DNA of 64,000 bases from Hyphomicrobium sp. GTDB taxonomy: Bacteria; Pseudomonadota; Alphaproteobacteria; Rhizobiales; Hyphomicrobiaceae. The stretch is from assembly GCA_030148425.1 (NCBI GenBank), contig JASBTM010000008.1:1-64000 (forward strand). The letters are read 5' to 3'. Within the stretch, counting starts at the first letter, position 1; each line of letters opens with the position of its first letter. The notes beneath the pieces were generated by a model. It worked only from the letters and a program-made list of their open reading frames with translations. It did not search any database and was not told the DNA's origin. This document shows, piece after piece, positions 24,508 through 33,131 of this stretch. Position numbers and translations under genes: made by a program.

Positions 24508-25731
24508 ATGTCTTCCCAAGTATCCGATGGGTCGGCGGCTCTCTGGAGCCATCGGCCTCTGCAATATTTTCTCTTGGCACGCGGCTTTTCGAAATTTTCC
24601 GCTCAAATCCTGACCGTAGCTGTCGGCTGGCAGATCTACGCGATGACGCAAAGCGCGTTCGCGCTCGGCATGGTGGGGCTGGTGCAGTTTTTGCCGACGG
24701 CGATTTTGGTATTCGTCGCGGGCCATACCTCGGATCGCTACGACCGGCGGACGGTCAATCAGATCTGCCAGCTCACCGAGGCGGCGGCCGCGCTCTTTCT
24801 TGCTTGGGGAAGCTACGAAGGTTGGCTGACCGTGCCCCAGATCTTCGCGGCCGTTGCGCTGTTCGGCGTCGCCGGCGCATTCGAAAGTCCGGCTACCGCC
24901 GCGTTGTTGCCCGGTGTCGCACCTGACGGCATGTTGCAAAAGGCAACCGCTCTGGCGACCGGCGTATTCCAGCTCGCCGCTATCACCGGCCCAGCAATCG
25001 GTGGCTTGGCATACGGTGTCTCCCCCGCCCTGCCCTATGCGGGGATGGCCACATTCTGGCTTATTGCTGCACTCCTCACGGGCGCAATCACCCTCGACCG
25101 ACCCATCGCCGCACGCGAATCTCCGACCGCCGGCGCTCTTTTTGCGGGCGTACACTTCGTCCGGACACACCCTGCGATTCTCGGCACGATCTCGCTCGAC
25201 CTCTTCGCCGTGCTTCTCGGCGGCGCATCGGCGCTGTTGCCGATCTATGCCCACGACATCTTGCAAACCGGACCATGGGGCCTCGGCATGCTCCGCGGCG
25301 CGCAAGCCATCGGCGCCCTAATCATGACGATTATCCTGGCGCGTCATGCCATCACGAAGCACGTCGGCATGCGGATGTTTCAAGCCGTCATCGTCTTCGG
25401 CGCCGCGACGGTCGTGTTCGCACTTTCGAAGGTCGTCTGGCTTTCGGTGCTGGCGCTCGCGGTGATGGGCGCGGCCGATACGATCAGCGTCGTCATTCGC
25501 GTTTCCCTCGTACAGCTTGCGACGCCGGACGATATGCGTGGACGCGTCGGTGCGGTGAACTTCCTGTTCATCAACGCCTCGAACCAGCTTGGCGAATTCG
25601 AAAGCGGGTTGATGGCCGCAGCGTTCGGTGCCGTGCCCGCAGCCGCCATCGGCGGAATCGGAACGATCGCCGTAGCGCTGCTTTGGATGAAACTCTTTCC
25701 GATGCTTCGCGGTCTGCAGAAACTCGAATAG
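24508..25731 (+). CDS. MFS transporter (EntS/MFS_3-like exporter)
   Basis: A 407-residue major-facilitator protein with 10-12 membrane helices. The motif-A-like loop is AGHTSDRYDRRTV between helices 2 and 3, and DDMRGRVGAVNFLFINASNQLGEF is typical of the EntS/MFS_3 exporter group. Substrate cannot be told; EntS exports a siderophore, others export drugs. It is convergent with the lactate-dehydrogenase-like gene, ending three bases from it. Confidence 0.82.
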   Translation: MSSQVSDGSAALWSHRPLQYFLLARGFSKFSAQILTVAVGWQIYAMTQSAFALGMVGLVQFLPTAILVFVAGHTSDRYDRRTVNQICQLTEAAAALFLAWGSYEGWLTVPQIFAAVALFGVAGAFESPATAALLPGVAPDGMLQKATALATGVFQLAAITGPAIGGLAYGVSPALPYAGMATFWLIAALLTGAITLDRPIAARESPTAGALFAGVHFVRTHPAILGTISLDLFAVLLGGASALLPIYAHDILQTGPWGLGMLRGAQAIGALIMTIILARHAITKHVGMRMFQAVIVFGAATVVFALSKVVWLSVLALAVMGAADTISVVIRVSLVQLATPDDMRGRVGAVNFLFINASNQLGEFESGLMAAAFGAVPAAAIGGIGTIAVALLWMKLFPMLRGLQKLE

Positions 25732-25734
25732 CCG

Positions 25735-26877
25735 CTATTGCTCGAGGCAGTCGCGCGAGATCTGATCGATGGAGCGCACCCCCGCGAGCGCCATCGTCAC
25801 GTCGAGTTCTTTGGCAATCAGGCTGATGGCCTTGCTGACGCCCTCTTCGCCCGCAGCGCAAAGGCCGTAGAGATAGGCGCGGCCGAGAAGACACGCACGC
25901 GCGCCGAGAGCGAGAGCGCGAAACACGTCCTGACCCGACCGAATGCCGCCATCGAAGAAAACCTCGACGTCGGAGCCGACGGCATCGACAATGCGCGGCA
26001 ACATCGAGATCGACGATGCAGCACCATCAAGTTGACGGCCGCCGTGATTGGAAACGACAATTGCGCTCGCTCCGCTCTTCACGGCGAGGCGTGCGTCTTC
26101 AACGTCCATGATGCTCTTGATGATGAGCTTGCCCGGCCACCTCTCGCGAATCCAGGCGACGTCGTCCCAGGACAGCGCCTGATCGAACTGGCTATTGATC
26201 CAGTCCATATAAGACAAGAGATTTTCGGTACCGGGAATGCGTCCCGCGACGTTGCCGAATGTCTTCCGCTTGCCCATCAGCACATTTGCAATCCAGGCCG
26301 GCTTGGAGGCGATGCGGCCGATGGTCTTGAGGCCAATGCGCGGCGGAACAGTCAACCCACTGCGCACATCGCGATGGCGCTGGCCAAGCACTTGCAGATC
26401 AACGGTCAGAACCAGCGCGCTGCAATTGGCTTTCTTCGCCCGCTCGATCAGATCGGCGACGAAGCCACGATCCCTCATGAAGTAGAGCTGAAACCAGAAC
26501 GGCTTCGAGACCGCCTCTGCAACGTCTTCGATCGAGCAGATCGAAAGCGTGCTGAGCGTGTAGGGGATGCCCGCCTTTTCGGCTGCGCGTGCCGCTGCGA
26601 TTTCGCCGTCGCGGTAGGCCATGCCACTGAGCCCGACCGGCGCCAATACCAGAGGAAGTGGCTGCGTCTCGCCCAGCACTGTCTGCTTTTGATTGCGATT
26701 GGAGGCACCAGCCAAGACGCGCTGGCGAATTTTAATATTCGCGAGATCGCGGAGATTGGCCGCGAGCGTCGTCTCCGAATACGAGCCAGATTCGTAATAG
26801 CCCATGAAATCGCTGGGCACCCGGCGATGCGCAAGCCGTCTCAGATCATCGATGCAAGCAACGGAAGAAAGGCTCAC
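25735..26877 (-). CDS. lldD: FMN-dependent alpha-hydroxy-acid dehydrogenase (L-lactate dehydrogenase type)
   Basis: A 380-residue FMN TIM-barrel enzyme. Active-site features are the N-terminal Tyr region (FMGYYESGSYSETT), LTVDLQVLGQRHRDVRSG, the catalytic His in SNHGGRQLDGA, and FFDGGIRSGQDVFRALALGA for phosphate binding. It oxidises L-lactate or a related 2-hydroxyacid and passes electrons to the respiratory chain. It starts at a GTG after GAGGGC. Glycolate or mandelate cannot be excluded by sequence reading. A cyclophilin-like gene lies 37 bases upstream on the same strand. Confidence 0.85.
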   Translation of the reverse strand: MSLSSVACIDDLRRLAHRRVPSDFMGYYESGSYSETTLAANLRDLANIKIRQRVLAGASNRNQKQTVLGETQPLPLVLAPVGLSGMAYRDGEIAAARAAEKAGIPYTLSTLSICSIEDVAEAVSKPFWFQLYFMRDRGFVADLIERAKKANCSALVLTVDLQVLGQRHRDVRSGLTVPPRIGLKTIGRIASKPAWIANVLMGKRKTFGNVAGRIPGTENLLSYMDWINSQFDQALSWDDVAWIRERWPGKLIIKSIMDVEDARLAVKSGASAIVVSNHGGRQLDGAASSISMLPRIVDAVGSDVEVFFDGGIRSGQDVFRALALGARACLLGRAYLYGLCAAGEEGVSKAISLIAKELDVTMALAGVRSIDQISRDCLEQ

Positions 26878-26914
26878 GACGCTTGCCCTCAGAGGCCTTC
26901 AACCGGAAGCGTAC

Positions 26915-27295
26915 TCAGCATTCGGCTTCGCGAACCGAAATGACGACGCCTGGATGCACCGACCTCAGTTGACGCACATCATCCAGGGCTTCGGCCCAGA
27001 CGTTGCACGGCCCGGCCATACGAATTTCGCCGCGCGTTCGCGAGAGAGGCGTCGGACCAAAACCGATCGAGATCGCATCGCCTTCCGGCCAGAACACAAT
27101 GTCTCCGGCCTTCACGGTGACGCGCGCGTCAGGCTCGGCTTCAGAGCTGACGGGTGCATCGAAATACACTTCGCCGCCCCAAGTGCGCGCGGAAGATTCG
27201 ATGGGAAGCGCGGCCCATATCCGTTCCGCCGTCGGCGTGTCGAGCAGCCTCGCGCGAATGGCGACGGCCCCGGCTCGGATCACGATCTTTCGCAT
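26915..27295 (-). CDS. Cyclophilin-like fold protein (TM1367/DUF3830-type)
   Basis: A 126-residue protein whose pattern IRARLLDTPTAERIWAALP, WGGEVYFDAPV and GDIVFWPEGDAISIGFGPTP matches the small cyclophilin-like proteins typified by TM1367. Members have the barrel fold but no known prolyl isomerase activity and no assigned role. It lies just upstream of the FMN hydroxyacid dehydrogenase gene on the same strand with a 37-base gap, so it may be co-transcribed. Confidence 0.72.
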   Translation of the reverse strand: MRKIVIRAGAVAIRARLLDTPTAERIWAALPIESSARTWGGEVYFDAPVSSEAEPDARVTVKAGDIVFWPEGDAISIGFGPTPLSRTRGEIRMAGPCNVWAEALDDVRQLRSVHPGVVISVREAEC

Positions 27296-27548
27296 ACCGC
27301 AGTATCCCGATCAGCGCTCAGCGACCGGGACTAGAATGCGGCCGCAAGAGGGAAGTGTCTCATTGAGGATCGCCGCCTTCAAGAGCTTTGCCCTCCCGAA
27401 CGCAAACAAAATGCCCGACGCGCACGAAAGTTGCGCAGAAAAACGCGCTAGGGCGGCGCAATGCGTGTGCTGCAACTGCGAAATCCGGCCGGACCTTGAA
27501 AACATGAGGCCACGGCCGGAAAGACGTTCGAACACTTCGGTGGCTCGA

Positions 27549-28793
27549 TCACTTCGGCGCGGGGCCGAACACAAGCGACGTGTTCAGGCCGCCGAAGGCC
27601 AGAGAGTTCGACATCGTATAGCCGAGCTTCTTGTCGCGGCCGACGTTGGGAACATAATCGAGATCGCAGCCCTCGCCGGGCTCGTCGAGACCGATGGTCG
27701 GAGGAACCCAGCCCTCGTTCATCGCCATGATCGTCGCAACGGCCTCAATGCCGCCGCCCGCGCCGAGCGGATGGCCATGCATGGACTTCGTCGACGAAAT
27801 CGCGAGCTTGTAAGCGTGCTCGCCGAAGACATTCTTGATCGCCTTCGTCTCGTTAATGTCGTTGTCGGCGGTCGCGGTGCCGTGCGCATTGAGATAGTCG
27901 ATCTGCTCGATCGTGATCTCAGCGTCCGAAAGCGCCTCCTTCATGGCTTCGCTCGGACCTTCGACTGTCGGCTTGACCATGTCCTGGCTATCCGACGCCA
28001 TGCCGTAGCCGCACAGCTCAGCGAGGATCGTCGCGCCTCGCGCCTGCGCGTGCTCGAGGCTTTCGAGAACGAGAATGCCCGAGCCGTCAGCCAGCACCGT
28101 GCCGTTACGCTTCTTCGCGAACGGGAAGCAGCCTTCGGGCGAGAGCACATGCAGCGCCTGCCAGGCCTTCATCGTTCCGTAGTTGATGACGGATTCCGAT
28201 GCGCCGACGATGGCGACGTCGACCATATTATCGCGAATGTAATCGCGGCCGATGCCGATGGCATGCGTCGCCGTCGAGCATGCCGAGCACGTCGCGAACG
28301 TCGGGCCTTTTACGCCGAATTCGATACCGACATGGGCAGCAGCGGACGAGCCGATGATGCGCAGCAGCGTCAGCGGATGGGTCGCGCGCTTGTTGTGAAT
28401 GAAGAGATCGCGATACGCGGTTTCAAAGGTCGTCAAACCGCCGGCGCCCGAGCCGATGATGCATGCCGAACGATACGGGTCGACAAGCGGCATTTCGAGG
28501 CCCGCCATCTTCACGGCTTCGTCCGCAGCCGCGGCAGCGAACCACGAATAGCGATCGGCGAGCGTGATGATACGGTCGCGTTTGAAGTGCTTCAGCCGCT
28601 GCTTGGGATCGAACCCCTTGATCTGAGCGGCGATTAGAATTTTGAGATCGTCAATCGGGAAGCCCTCGAGGGGGCTGACACCTGATTGACCGGCTCTGAG
28701 AGCGGCCCAGAAATCGGGAACATTCTGACCGATCGGAGTTACGACTCCGAGACCCGTGACGACGACACGGCGTCCCGGCTTACGTTTCGACAT
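27549..28793 (-). CDS. Beta-ketoacyl-ACP synthase (FabF/NodE-like)
   Basis: A 414-residue condensing enzyme with the Cys-His-His triad: Cys in TCSACSTATHAIG, His in LNAHGTATADND and His in STKSMHGHPLGAGG. It elongates acyl-ACP using malonyl-ACP. The ATG at 28793 follows an AAAGATTG-type weak site. It lies directly downstream of a dedicated acyl carrier protein, so it is probably a second, specialised ketosynthase (as NodE or the AcpXL-linked enzymes are) rather than the housekeeping FabF. The product is unknown. Confidence 0.88.
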   Translation of the reverse strand: MSKRKPGRRVVVTGLGVVTPIGQNVPDFWAALRAGQSGVSPLEGFPIDDLKILIAAQIKGFDPKQRLKHFKRDRIITLADRYSWFAAAAADEAVKMAGLEMPLVDPYRSACIIGSGAGGLTTFETAYRDLFIHNKRATHPLTLLRIIGSSAAAHVGIEFGVKGPTFATCSACSTATHAIGIGRDYIRDNMVDVAIVGASESVINYGTMKAWQALHVLSPEGCFPFAKKRNGTVLADGSGILVLESLEHAQARGATILAELCGYGMASDSQDMVKPTVEGPSEAMKEALSDAEITIEQIDYLNAHGTATADNDINETKAIKNVFGEHAYKLAISSTKSMHGHPLGAGGGIEAVATIMAMNEGWVPPTIGLDEPGEGCDLDYVPNVGRDKKLGYTMSNSLAFGGLNTSLVFGPAPK

Positions 28794-28887
28794 CTTCAAT
28801 CTTTCTTGTCTGGCGAATGCACCGAAACCCCCGCTTGGGGGGTCCGGCCTTCACACTTCGATTTCGACAGAAGATCGCTCGCGGCCG

Positions 28888-29157
28888 TTAAGCTTTGGCT
28901 GCGGAAGCCTGCTTGGCGGCAATCAACGACTTCACGCGATCAACGACTGAGCCGACAGTCTTGAACGCTTCGACTTCTTCATTGGCGTTGTATGGGATCT
29001 CGATCCCGAAGCCATCTTCAATGTCGAAAACGATCATCGCAAGATCAAGTGACTCAATCTTGAGATCTGTAAGCTGGGTGTCGAGCGAGATATCGTCGCG
29101 CGGCTCCTTCATATGCTTCTTGAGGATTTCAATAACCTTAGTCGCGACTTCGTCCAT
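28888..29157 (-). CDS. Acyl carrier protein
   Basis: An 89-residue acidic ACP. The phosphopantetheine serine lies in KIESLDLAMIVFDIED, where the usual DSL is ESL. The ATG at 29157 follows GAGAGG. It differs from FabD/FabF-linked housekeeping ACP and from AcpXL and is more like NodF/RkpF-type specialised carriers. It precedes the ketosynthase gene by about 95 bases on the same strand, so the two probably act together. Confidence 0.85.
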   Translation of the reverse strand: MDEVATKVIEILKKHMKEPRDDISLDTQLTDLKIESLDLAMIVFDIEDGFGIEIPYNANEEVEAFKTVGSVVDRVKSLIAAKQASAAKA

Positions 29158-29489
29158 CGGCCTCTCCCACCCTCGCAATTCGTGCGACGGGCCAGTTTTG
29201 CTTGGCATCTACCTAAATCAAGACCACTACATCAGCAAGCGGGGGGGTCACTTATCCTTAAACAACCGCGAAGTCCAGGTACGGACCGTCGCGCTCACCC
29301 CGATCAACCCAGACCGGATCGCTGGTCCGCCCCAAAGATGAGCGTAGCACATGCGATCAAGCGCTAGCGCTGACTGCCGAAAATTGTCTAATATTCGAGC
29401 GTCCCTTTGCTGGTCCCCGCCCGGTTTAAGACATCTTCAGCGAAGGTCAACGCGATCCGGATAAAATAAAATCGAGCCGCCGGACAGCC
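29158..29489. other. 332-base divergent region, acp / acyl-CoA ligase
   Basis: The region between divergent acp and acyl-CoA ligase genes contains no recognisable gene. I looked for a LiuR-type palindrome like the one at 37726 and did not find one. A G7 run lies near 29242. Confidence 0.35.
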
Positions 29490-31217
29490 ATGAAAGCAGA
29501 AGCCGCCCCGCCTGTGTCTGAGATGTCCCCACTATGGGTCGATCATTACCCGACTGGGATCAATTGGCGCATGCCGATCCCCAAAGGGACGGTTCCCCAG
29601 CTTCTGGAGCACGCAGCACGCCGTTTTCCCCATAACCCTGCCATCAGCTTTCTGGGGCGGATCACGTCGTACGCTGCCCTCGAAGCGGAGGTTGAGCGGG
29701 TTGCCGCAGGCTTACAGCGGATTGGAGTAAAACGCGGCACGAAAGTCGGGATTTTCCTGCCTAATACCCCAACTTTCGTAGTGTATTATTTTGCTATACT
29801 CAAAGCGGGTGGAACGGTCGTAAACTTCAATCCGCTCTATACTGTTGAGGAACTGACCTTCCAGGCCAAAGACAGCGACACCGAGATTATGATTACACAT
29901 GATCTCGCCATGCTGTTTACCAAGATCGAAGCTTTGCTGCAGTCGGGCGTGCTGAGCCGCGCGATTGTCGTGCCGTTTGCCGGTGTACTGCCCTCGCTGA
30001 AATCGATCCTTTTCCGAATTTTCAAGCGCAAGGACATCGCCGATATCGCCTCATCTCCCGTGGCTTCGCGGGTTTTGAGCGGCGCTGATATCGCTGCCAC
30101 CTCGTCCTCTCTCTATGCGCCAGTTGCGATCGACCCCGACGAGGACATCGCGGTGCTTCAGTATACGGGTGGCACGACGGGCACACCCAAGGGCGCGATG
30201 CTGACCCACGGAAACATCGTCGCCAACACGAAGCAGGTCGTCGCGTGGGGCGCTATCTTGAAGCCGGGCCAGGAATGCGTCCTCGGCGCCCTGCCGTTGT
30301 TCCACGTCTTCGCCATGACGGTGGTAATGACGGTCGGGATCGAACTCGCGGCTAAGATCGTGCTGATACCCCGCTTTCAGCTGCTCGAAGCGCTTAAGCT
30401 GATCAACAGCGAAAAGCCGACGATGATGCCGGTCGTGCCGACGATCCTGACGGCGATGCTGAACTTCGGGGACATCAAGTCCTACGATCTTTCATCCCTG
30501 AAGTTCTGCCTGTCCGGTGGAGCGCCGTTGCCGGTGGAGACGAAACTCAAATTCGAGGCAATGGCGGCCGGATCGACGAAGGTGGTCGAAGGATACGGGC
30601 TGTCCGAGACGTCCCCTGTCCTGACGGCAAATCCGCTCGACGGCGCCCCCGTTCCCGGCTCCATCGGCCTTCCCCTGCCCGGCACGGTGATTTCGCTTCG
30701 AAGCCTCGACGACCCGACGAAGGAAGTGCCCCAGGGCGAGCGTGGCGAACTTTGCGCCAAAGGGCCGCAGGTCATGAAGGGCTACTGGAAACGGCCCGAA
30801 GAGACGGCAAAGCAGTTCGTCGGCGATTTTCTGCGAACGGGCGACGTCGCGATCATGGACGAGCGCGGCTATTTCGCCATCGTCGACCGCATCAAGGATC
30901 TGATCATCTGCTCGGGTTTCAACGTCTACCCGAGGCGCATCGAGGAGGCGATCTACGCCCATGCGGCCGTCGAGGAAGTGACCGTGATCGGCATTCCCGA
31001 TACCTATCGCGGCGAGGCACCCAAGGCGTTCGTCAAGCTGAAAGCCGGAAAGTCGGTTACGGCCGCTGAACTTCTCGACTTCCTGAAGCCGAAGATTTCG
31101 AAAATCGAAATGCCGGCGTCGATCGAATTCCGCGACAGCCTTCCGAAGACGATGATCGGCAAGCTTTCCAAGAAAGAGCTCGTTGCCGAAGAAGCCTCGC
31201 GCGACAAACCGGCATGA
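29490..31217 (+). CDS. Long-chain acyl-CoA ligase (AMP-forming)
   Basis: A 575-residue ANL-superfamily enzyme. It has the P-loop YTGGTTGTPKGAMLTHGN, the A5 motif GYGLSETSPV, the A8 hinge region RTGDVAIMDERGYFAIVDR with IKDLIICSGFNVYPRRIEE, and the catalytic lysine segment LPKTMIGKLSKKEL. It activates fatty acids to acyl-CoA using ATP. The stop overlaps the start of the MerR gene by four bases (ATGA), so the two form an operon facing fadE-fadJ-fadI, and supply of acyl-CoA to that beta-oxidation set is the likely role. Confidence 0.9.
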   Translation: MKAEAAPPVSEMSPLWVDHYPTGINWRMPIPKGTVPQLLEHAARRFPHNPAISFLGRITSYAALEAEVERVAAGLQRIGVKRGTKVGIFLPNTPTFVVYYFAILKAGGTVVNFNPLYTVEELTFQAKDSDTEIMITHDLAMLFTKIEALLQSGVLSRAIVVPFAGVLPSLKSILFRIFKRKDIADIASSPVASRVLSGADIAATSSSLYAPVAIDPDEDIAVLQYTGGTTGTPKGAMLTHGNIVANTKQVVAWGAILKPGQECVLGALPLFHVFAMTVVMTVGIELAAKIVLIPRFQLLEALKLINSEKPTMMPVVPTILTAMLNFGDIKSYDLSSLKFCLSGGAPLPVETKLKFEAMAAGSTKVVEGYGLSETSPVLTANPLDGAPVPGSIGLPLPGTVISLRSLDDPTKEVPQGERGELCAKGPQVMKGYWKRPEETAKQFVGDFLRTGDVAIMDERGYFAIVDRIKDLIICSGFNVYPRRIEEAIYAHAAVEEVTVIGIPDTYRGEAPKAFVKLKAGKSVTAAELLDFLKPKISKIEMPASIEFRDSLPKTMIGKLSKKELVAEEASRDKPA

Positions 31218-31651
31218 GCTCTAAATCCGCCACCCTTTCGCATGCAGCCTCTGCCCGCCACGAAGCACCGCGAGACAGCACCTATTCGATTTCGGCCCTG
31301 GCGAAAGAATTCGGCATTACCACGCGCACCATCCGCTTCTACGAGAGCCGCGGACTGATCTCGCCTGAGCGAGTCGGAACATCACGGCGCTATTCGAAGC
31401 GCGACCGGGCGCGCCTCATGCTGATCTTGCGAGGCCGCAATCTCGGCTTCACCGTCGAGGACGTCAGCGAGTATCTCTCGCTTTATGATTCCGATCCCGG
31501 ACAATTGGCGCAGACGCGACTTTTGCTCGATAAAGTGACCGCCGCCGTCGTCGATCTCGAAACGAAGCGGCGCGACATCGAACGTTCGCTCGCCGACCTC
31601 AACGAGATCCGCGCGCGCTGCGAAGCACATTTGAAGGCGAAGGACCGTTAG
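31214..31651 (+). CDS. MerR-family regulator, LiuR-like
   Basis: A 145-residue MerR protein: helix-turn-helix YSISALAKEFGITTRTIRFYESRGLISPERVG and a C-terminal coiled dimerisation helix. It lacks the metal-binding cysteines of CueR/MerR and resembles LiuR, which controls fatty acid and branched-chain amino acid catabolism in proteobacteria. It overlaps the acyl-CoA ligase stop by four bases. A TTGACGTATACGTCAA palindrome upstream of fadE has the published LiuR-site shape (TTTACGTnnACGTAAA-like), making the fad operon its likely target. Confidence 0.82.
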   Translation: MSSKSATLSHAASARHEAPRDSTYSISALAKEFGITTRTIRFYESRGLISPERVGTSRRYSKRDRARLMLILRGRNLGFTVEDVSEYLSLYDSDPGQLAQTRLLLDKVTAAVVDLETKRRDIERSLADLNEIRARCEAHLKAKDR

Positions 31652-31667
31652 CTACTTCCACTATCAC

Positions 31668-31765
31668 TGTCATCCCGGCCGGAGCGCGGCGTAGAGCCGG
31701 GACCCAGCCGTGCGCAAAAATGCACTGGGTCCCGGGCCTTGCAAGTGGGCTTGCCCGGGGTGACA
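31668..31765. repeat. Nested palindromic intergenic repeat (REP/BIME-like)
   Basis: TGTCATCCCGG at 31668-31678 pairs with the CCGGGGTGACA end near 31755-31765, and inside it CCGGGACCCAG (31697-31707) pairs perfectly with CTGGGTCCCGG (31725-31735). The wording (GTCATCCCGG, GCGGCGTAGAGCCGGGACC) is that of the mosaic palindromes scattered between genes in alphaproteobacteria. It lies between the convergent MerR and thiolase genes and may end both transcripts. Confidence 0.65.
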
Positions 31766-31775
31766 AGAAAGCGCG

Positions 31776-33077
31776 TTACGCCGCTTGGGCTTCGATGGTC
31801 GTCGGAGATTCCATGATCGCCGTGACGCCCATGCCGCCTGCCGTGCACACCGATATGAGACCGCGTCCGCCCTTCGTCGACAAGAGCTTCCCAAGGTTTG
31901 CGACGATGCGTGCGCCTGTGGCCGCAAAGGGATGACCGAACGCGAGCGAAGAACCTTTGACGTTGAGCTTCGAACGGTCGATCGAACCGAGCGGTGCGTC
32001 CTTGCCGAGCGTCTTTTTGCAGTACTCAGGATCTTCCCAGGCTTTCAGCGTGCAGAGCACCTGAGCTGCGAACGCTTCGTGCAACTCATAGAAGTCGAAG
32101 TCCTGCAGCGTGAGCCCCGCCCGATCCAGCATCTTCGAGACAGCAATTGTCGGCGCCATCAGCAGACCGTCGCCGCCGACGAAGTTGTTGGCGATGTGCT
32201 GGCCGTAGGTGATGTAAGCTTGTATCGGCAGATTGCGCTGCTTTGCCCATTCTTCAGACGCCAACAGAACGGTCGCGGCGCCGTCCGTCAGTGGCGTCGA
32301 ATTGCCGGCCGTCAGCGTGCCGCGCTCCGATTTCTCGAAAGCGTTTTTCAGCGATGCGAGCTTTTCGAGCGTGAGGTCAGGGCGAAGATTGTTGTCGCGA
32401 TAGACCCCGGCATAAGGAATGACGAGATCGTCCATGTAGCCTTCGTCGTAGGCGGCCGCGCCTTTCTTGTGGCTCTCGAACGCGAGCTGATCCTGTTCCG
32501 CGCGCGGGATATGCCATTCCTGCGCCATCAATTCACAGTGCTGGCCCATCGAAAGACCAGTGCGCGGCTCGGAGACGGCGGGCGGCTGCGGCGCAAGCTC
32601 TGCCGGCGAGAGGCCCTTAAAGGCCTTCACCTTGTCCAACGCCGTCTTACCCTGTTGCGCTTCGATCAAGCGCTTCGAGAATTTCTTCGTGAAAACGATG
32701 GGAGCATCGGATGTCGTGTCGGACCCGACTGAAATCGCGCTCTCGATTTCGCCCGTTGCGATCTTGGCGGCGGACATCAGCGCCGATTGCAGCGATGTTC
32801 CGCAGGCCTGGATCAACGTAACGCCGGGAGTCGAGGGCGCAAGCTTGGTCGACAGCACGGCTTCACGCGCCAGGTTGAAATCCTTGGAATGCGTGACGAC
32901 CGCACCGCCAACGACTTCGTCGATGTGCTGGCCCTTGAGCCCATAGCGATCGACCAGACCGTTTAAGGACGCCGCCATCATGTCGAGGTTCGACTGGTCG
33001 GCGTAAAACGTATTCGAACGGCAGAACGGAATTCGGACACCGCCGATCACCGCAACACGCCGAAGTTCTCGTGCCAT
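31776..33077 (-). CDS. fadI: Acetyl-CoA acyltransferase (FadI-type thiolase)
   Basis: A 433-residue thiolase. The nucleophilic Cys is in IQACGTSLQSAL, His in FGHPFAATGAR and the second Cys in SVCTAGGMGV. It cleaves 3-ketoacyl-CoA with CoA to acetyl-CoA and a shortened acyl-CoA. Its length and companion gene (a fused hydratase/dehydrogenase) match the FadI/FadJ pair. It lies 54 bases downstream of fadJ and is the last gene of the fadE-fadJ-fadI operon. Confidence 0.9.
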   Translation of the reverse strand: MARELRRVAVIGGVRIPFCRSNTFYADQSNLDMMAASLNGLVDRYGLKGQHIDEVVGGAVVTHSKDFNLAREAVLSTKLAPSTPGVTLIQACGTSLQSALMSAAKIATGEIESAISVGSDTTSDAPIVFTKKFSKRLIEAQQGKTALDKVKAFKGLSPAELAPQPPAVSEPRTGLSMGQHCELMAQEWHIPRAEQDQLAFESHKKGAAAYDEGYMDDLVIPYAGVYRDNNLRPDLTLEKLASLKNAFEKSERGTLTAGNSTPLTDGAATVLLASEEWAKQRNLPIQAYITYGQHIANNFVGGDGLLMAPTIAVSKMLDRAGLTLQDFDFYELHEAFAAQVLCTLKAWEDPEYCKKTLGKDAPLGSIDRSKLNVKGSSLAFGHPFAATGARIVANLGKLLSTKGGRGLISVCTAGGMGVTAIMESPTTIEAQAA

Positions 33078-33131
33078 TTCAATCTCCGATGCTCCTCCCC
33101 ATCGCCTTCCACGACGAGGAGAGGAATGAGG

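Noticed and set aside
27003..28637. A 544-codon open frame antisense to the ketosynthase
   Set aside because: Covers parts of two real genes and has no recognisable protein features.
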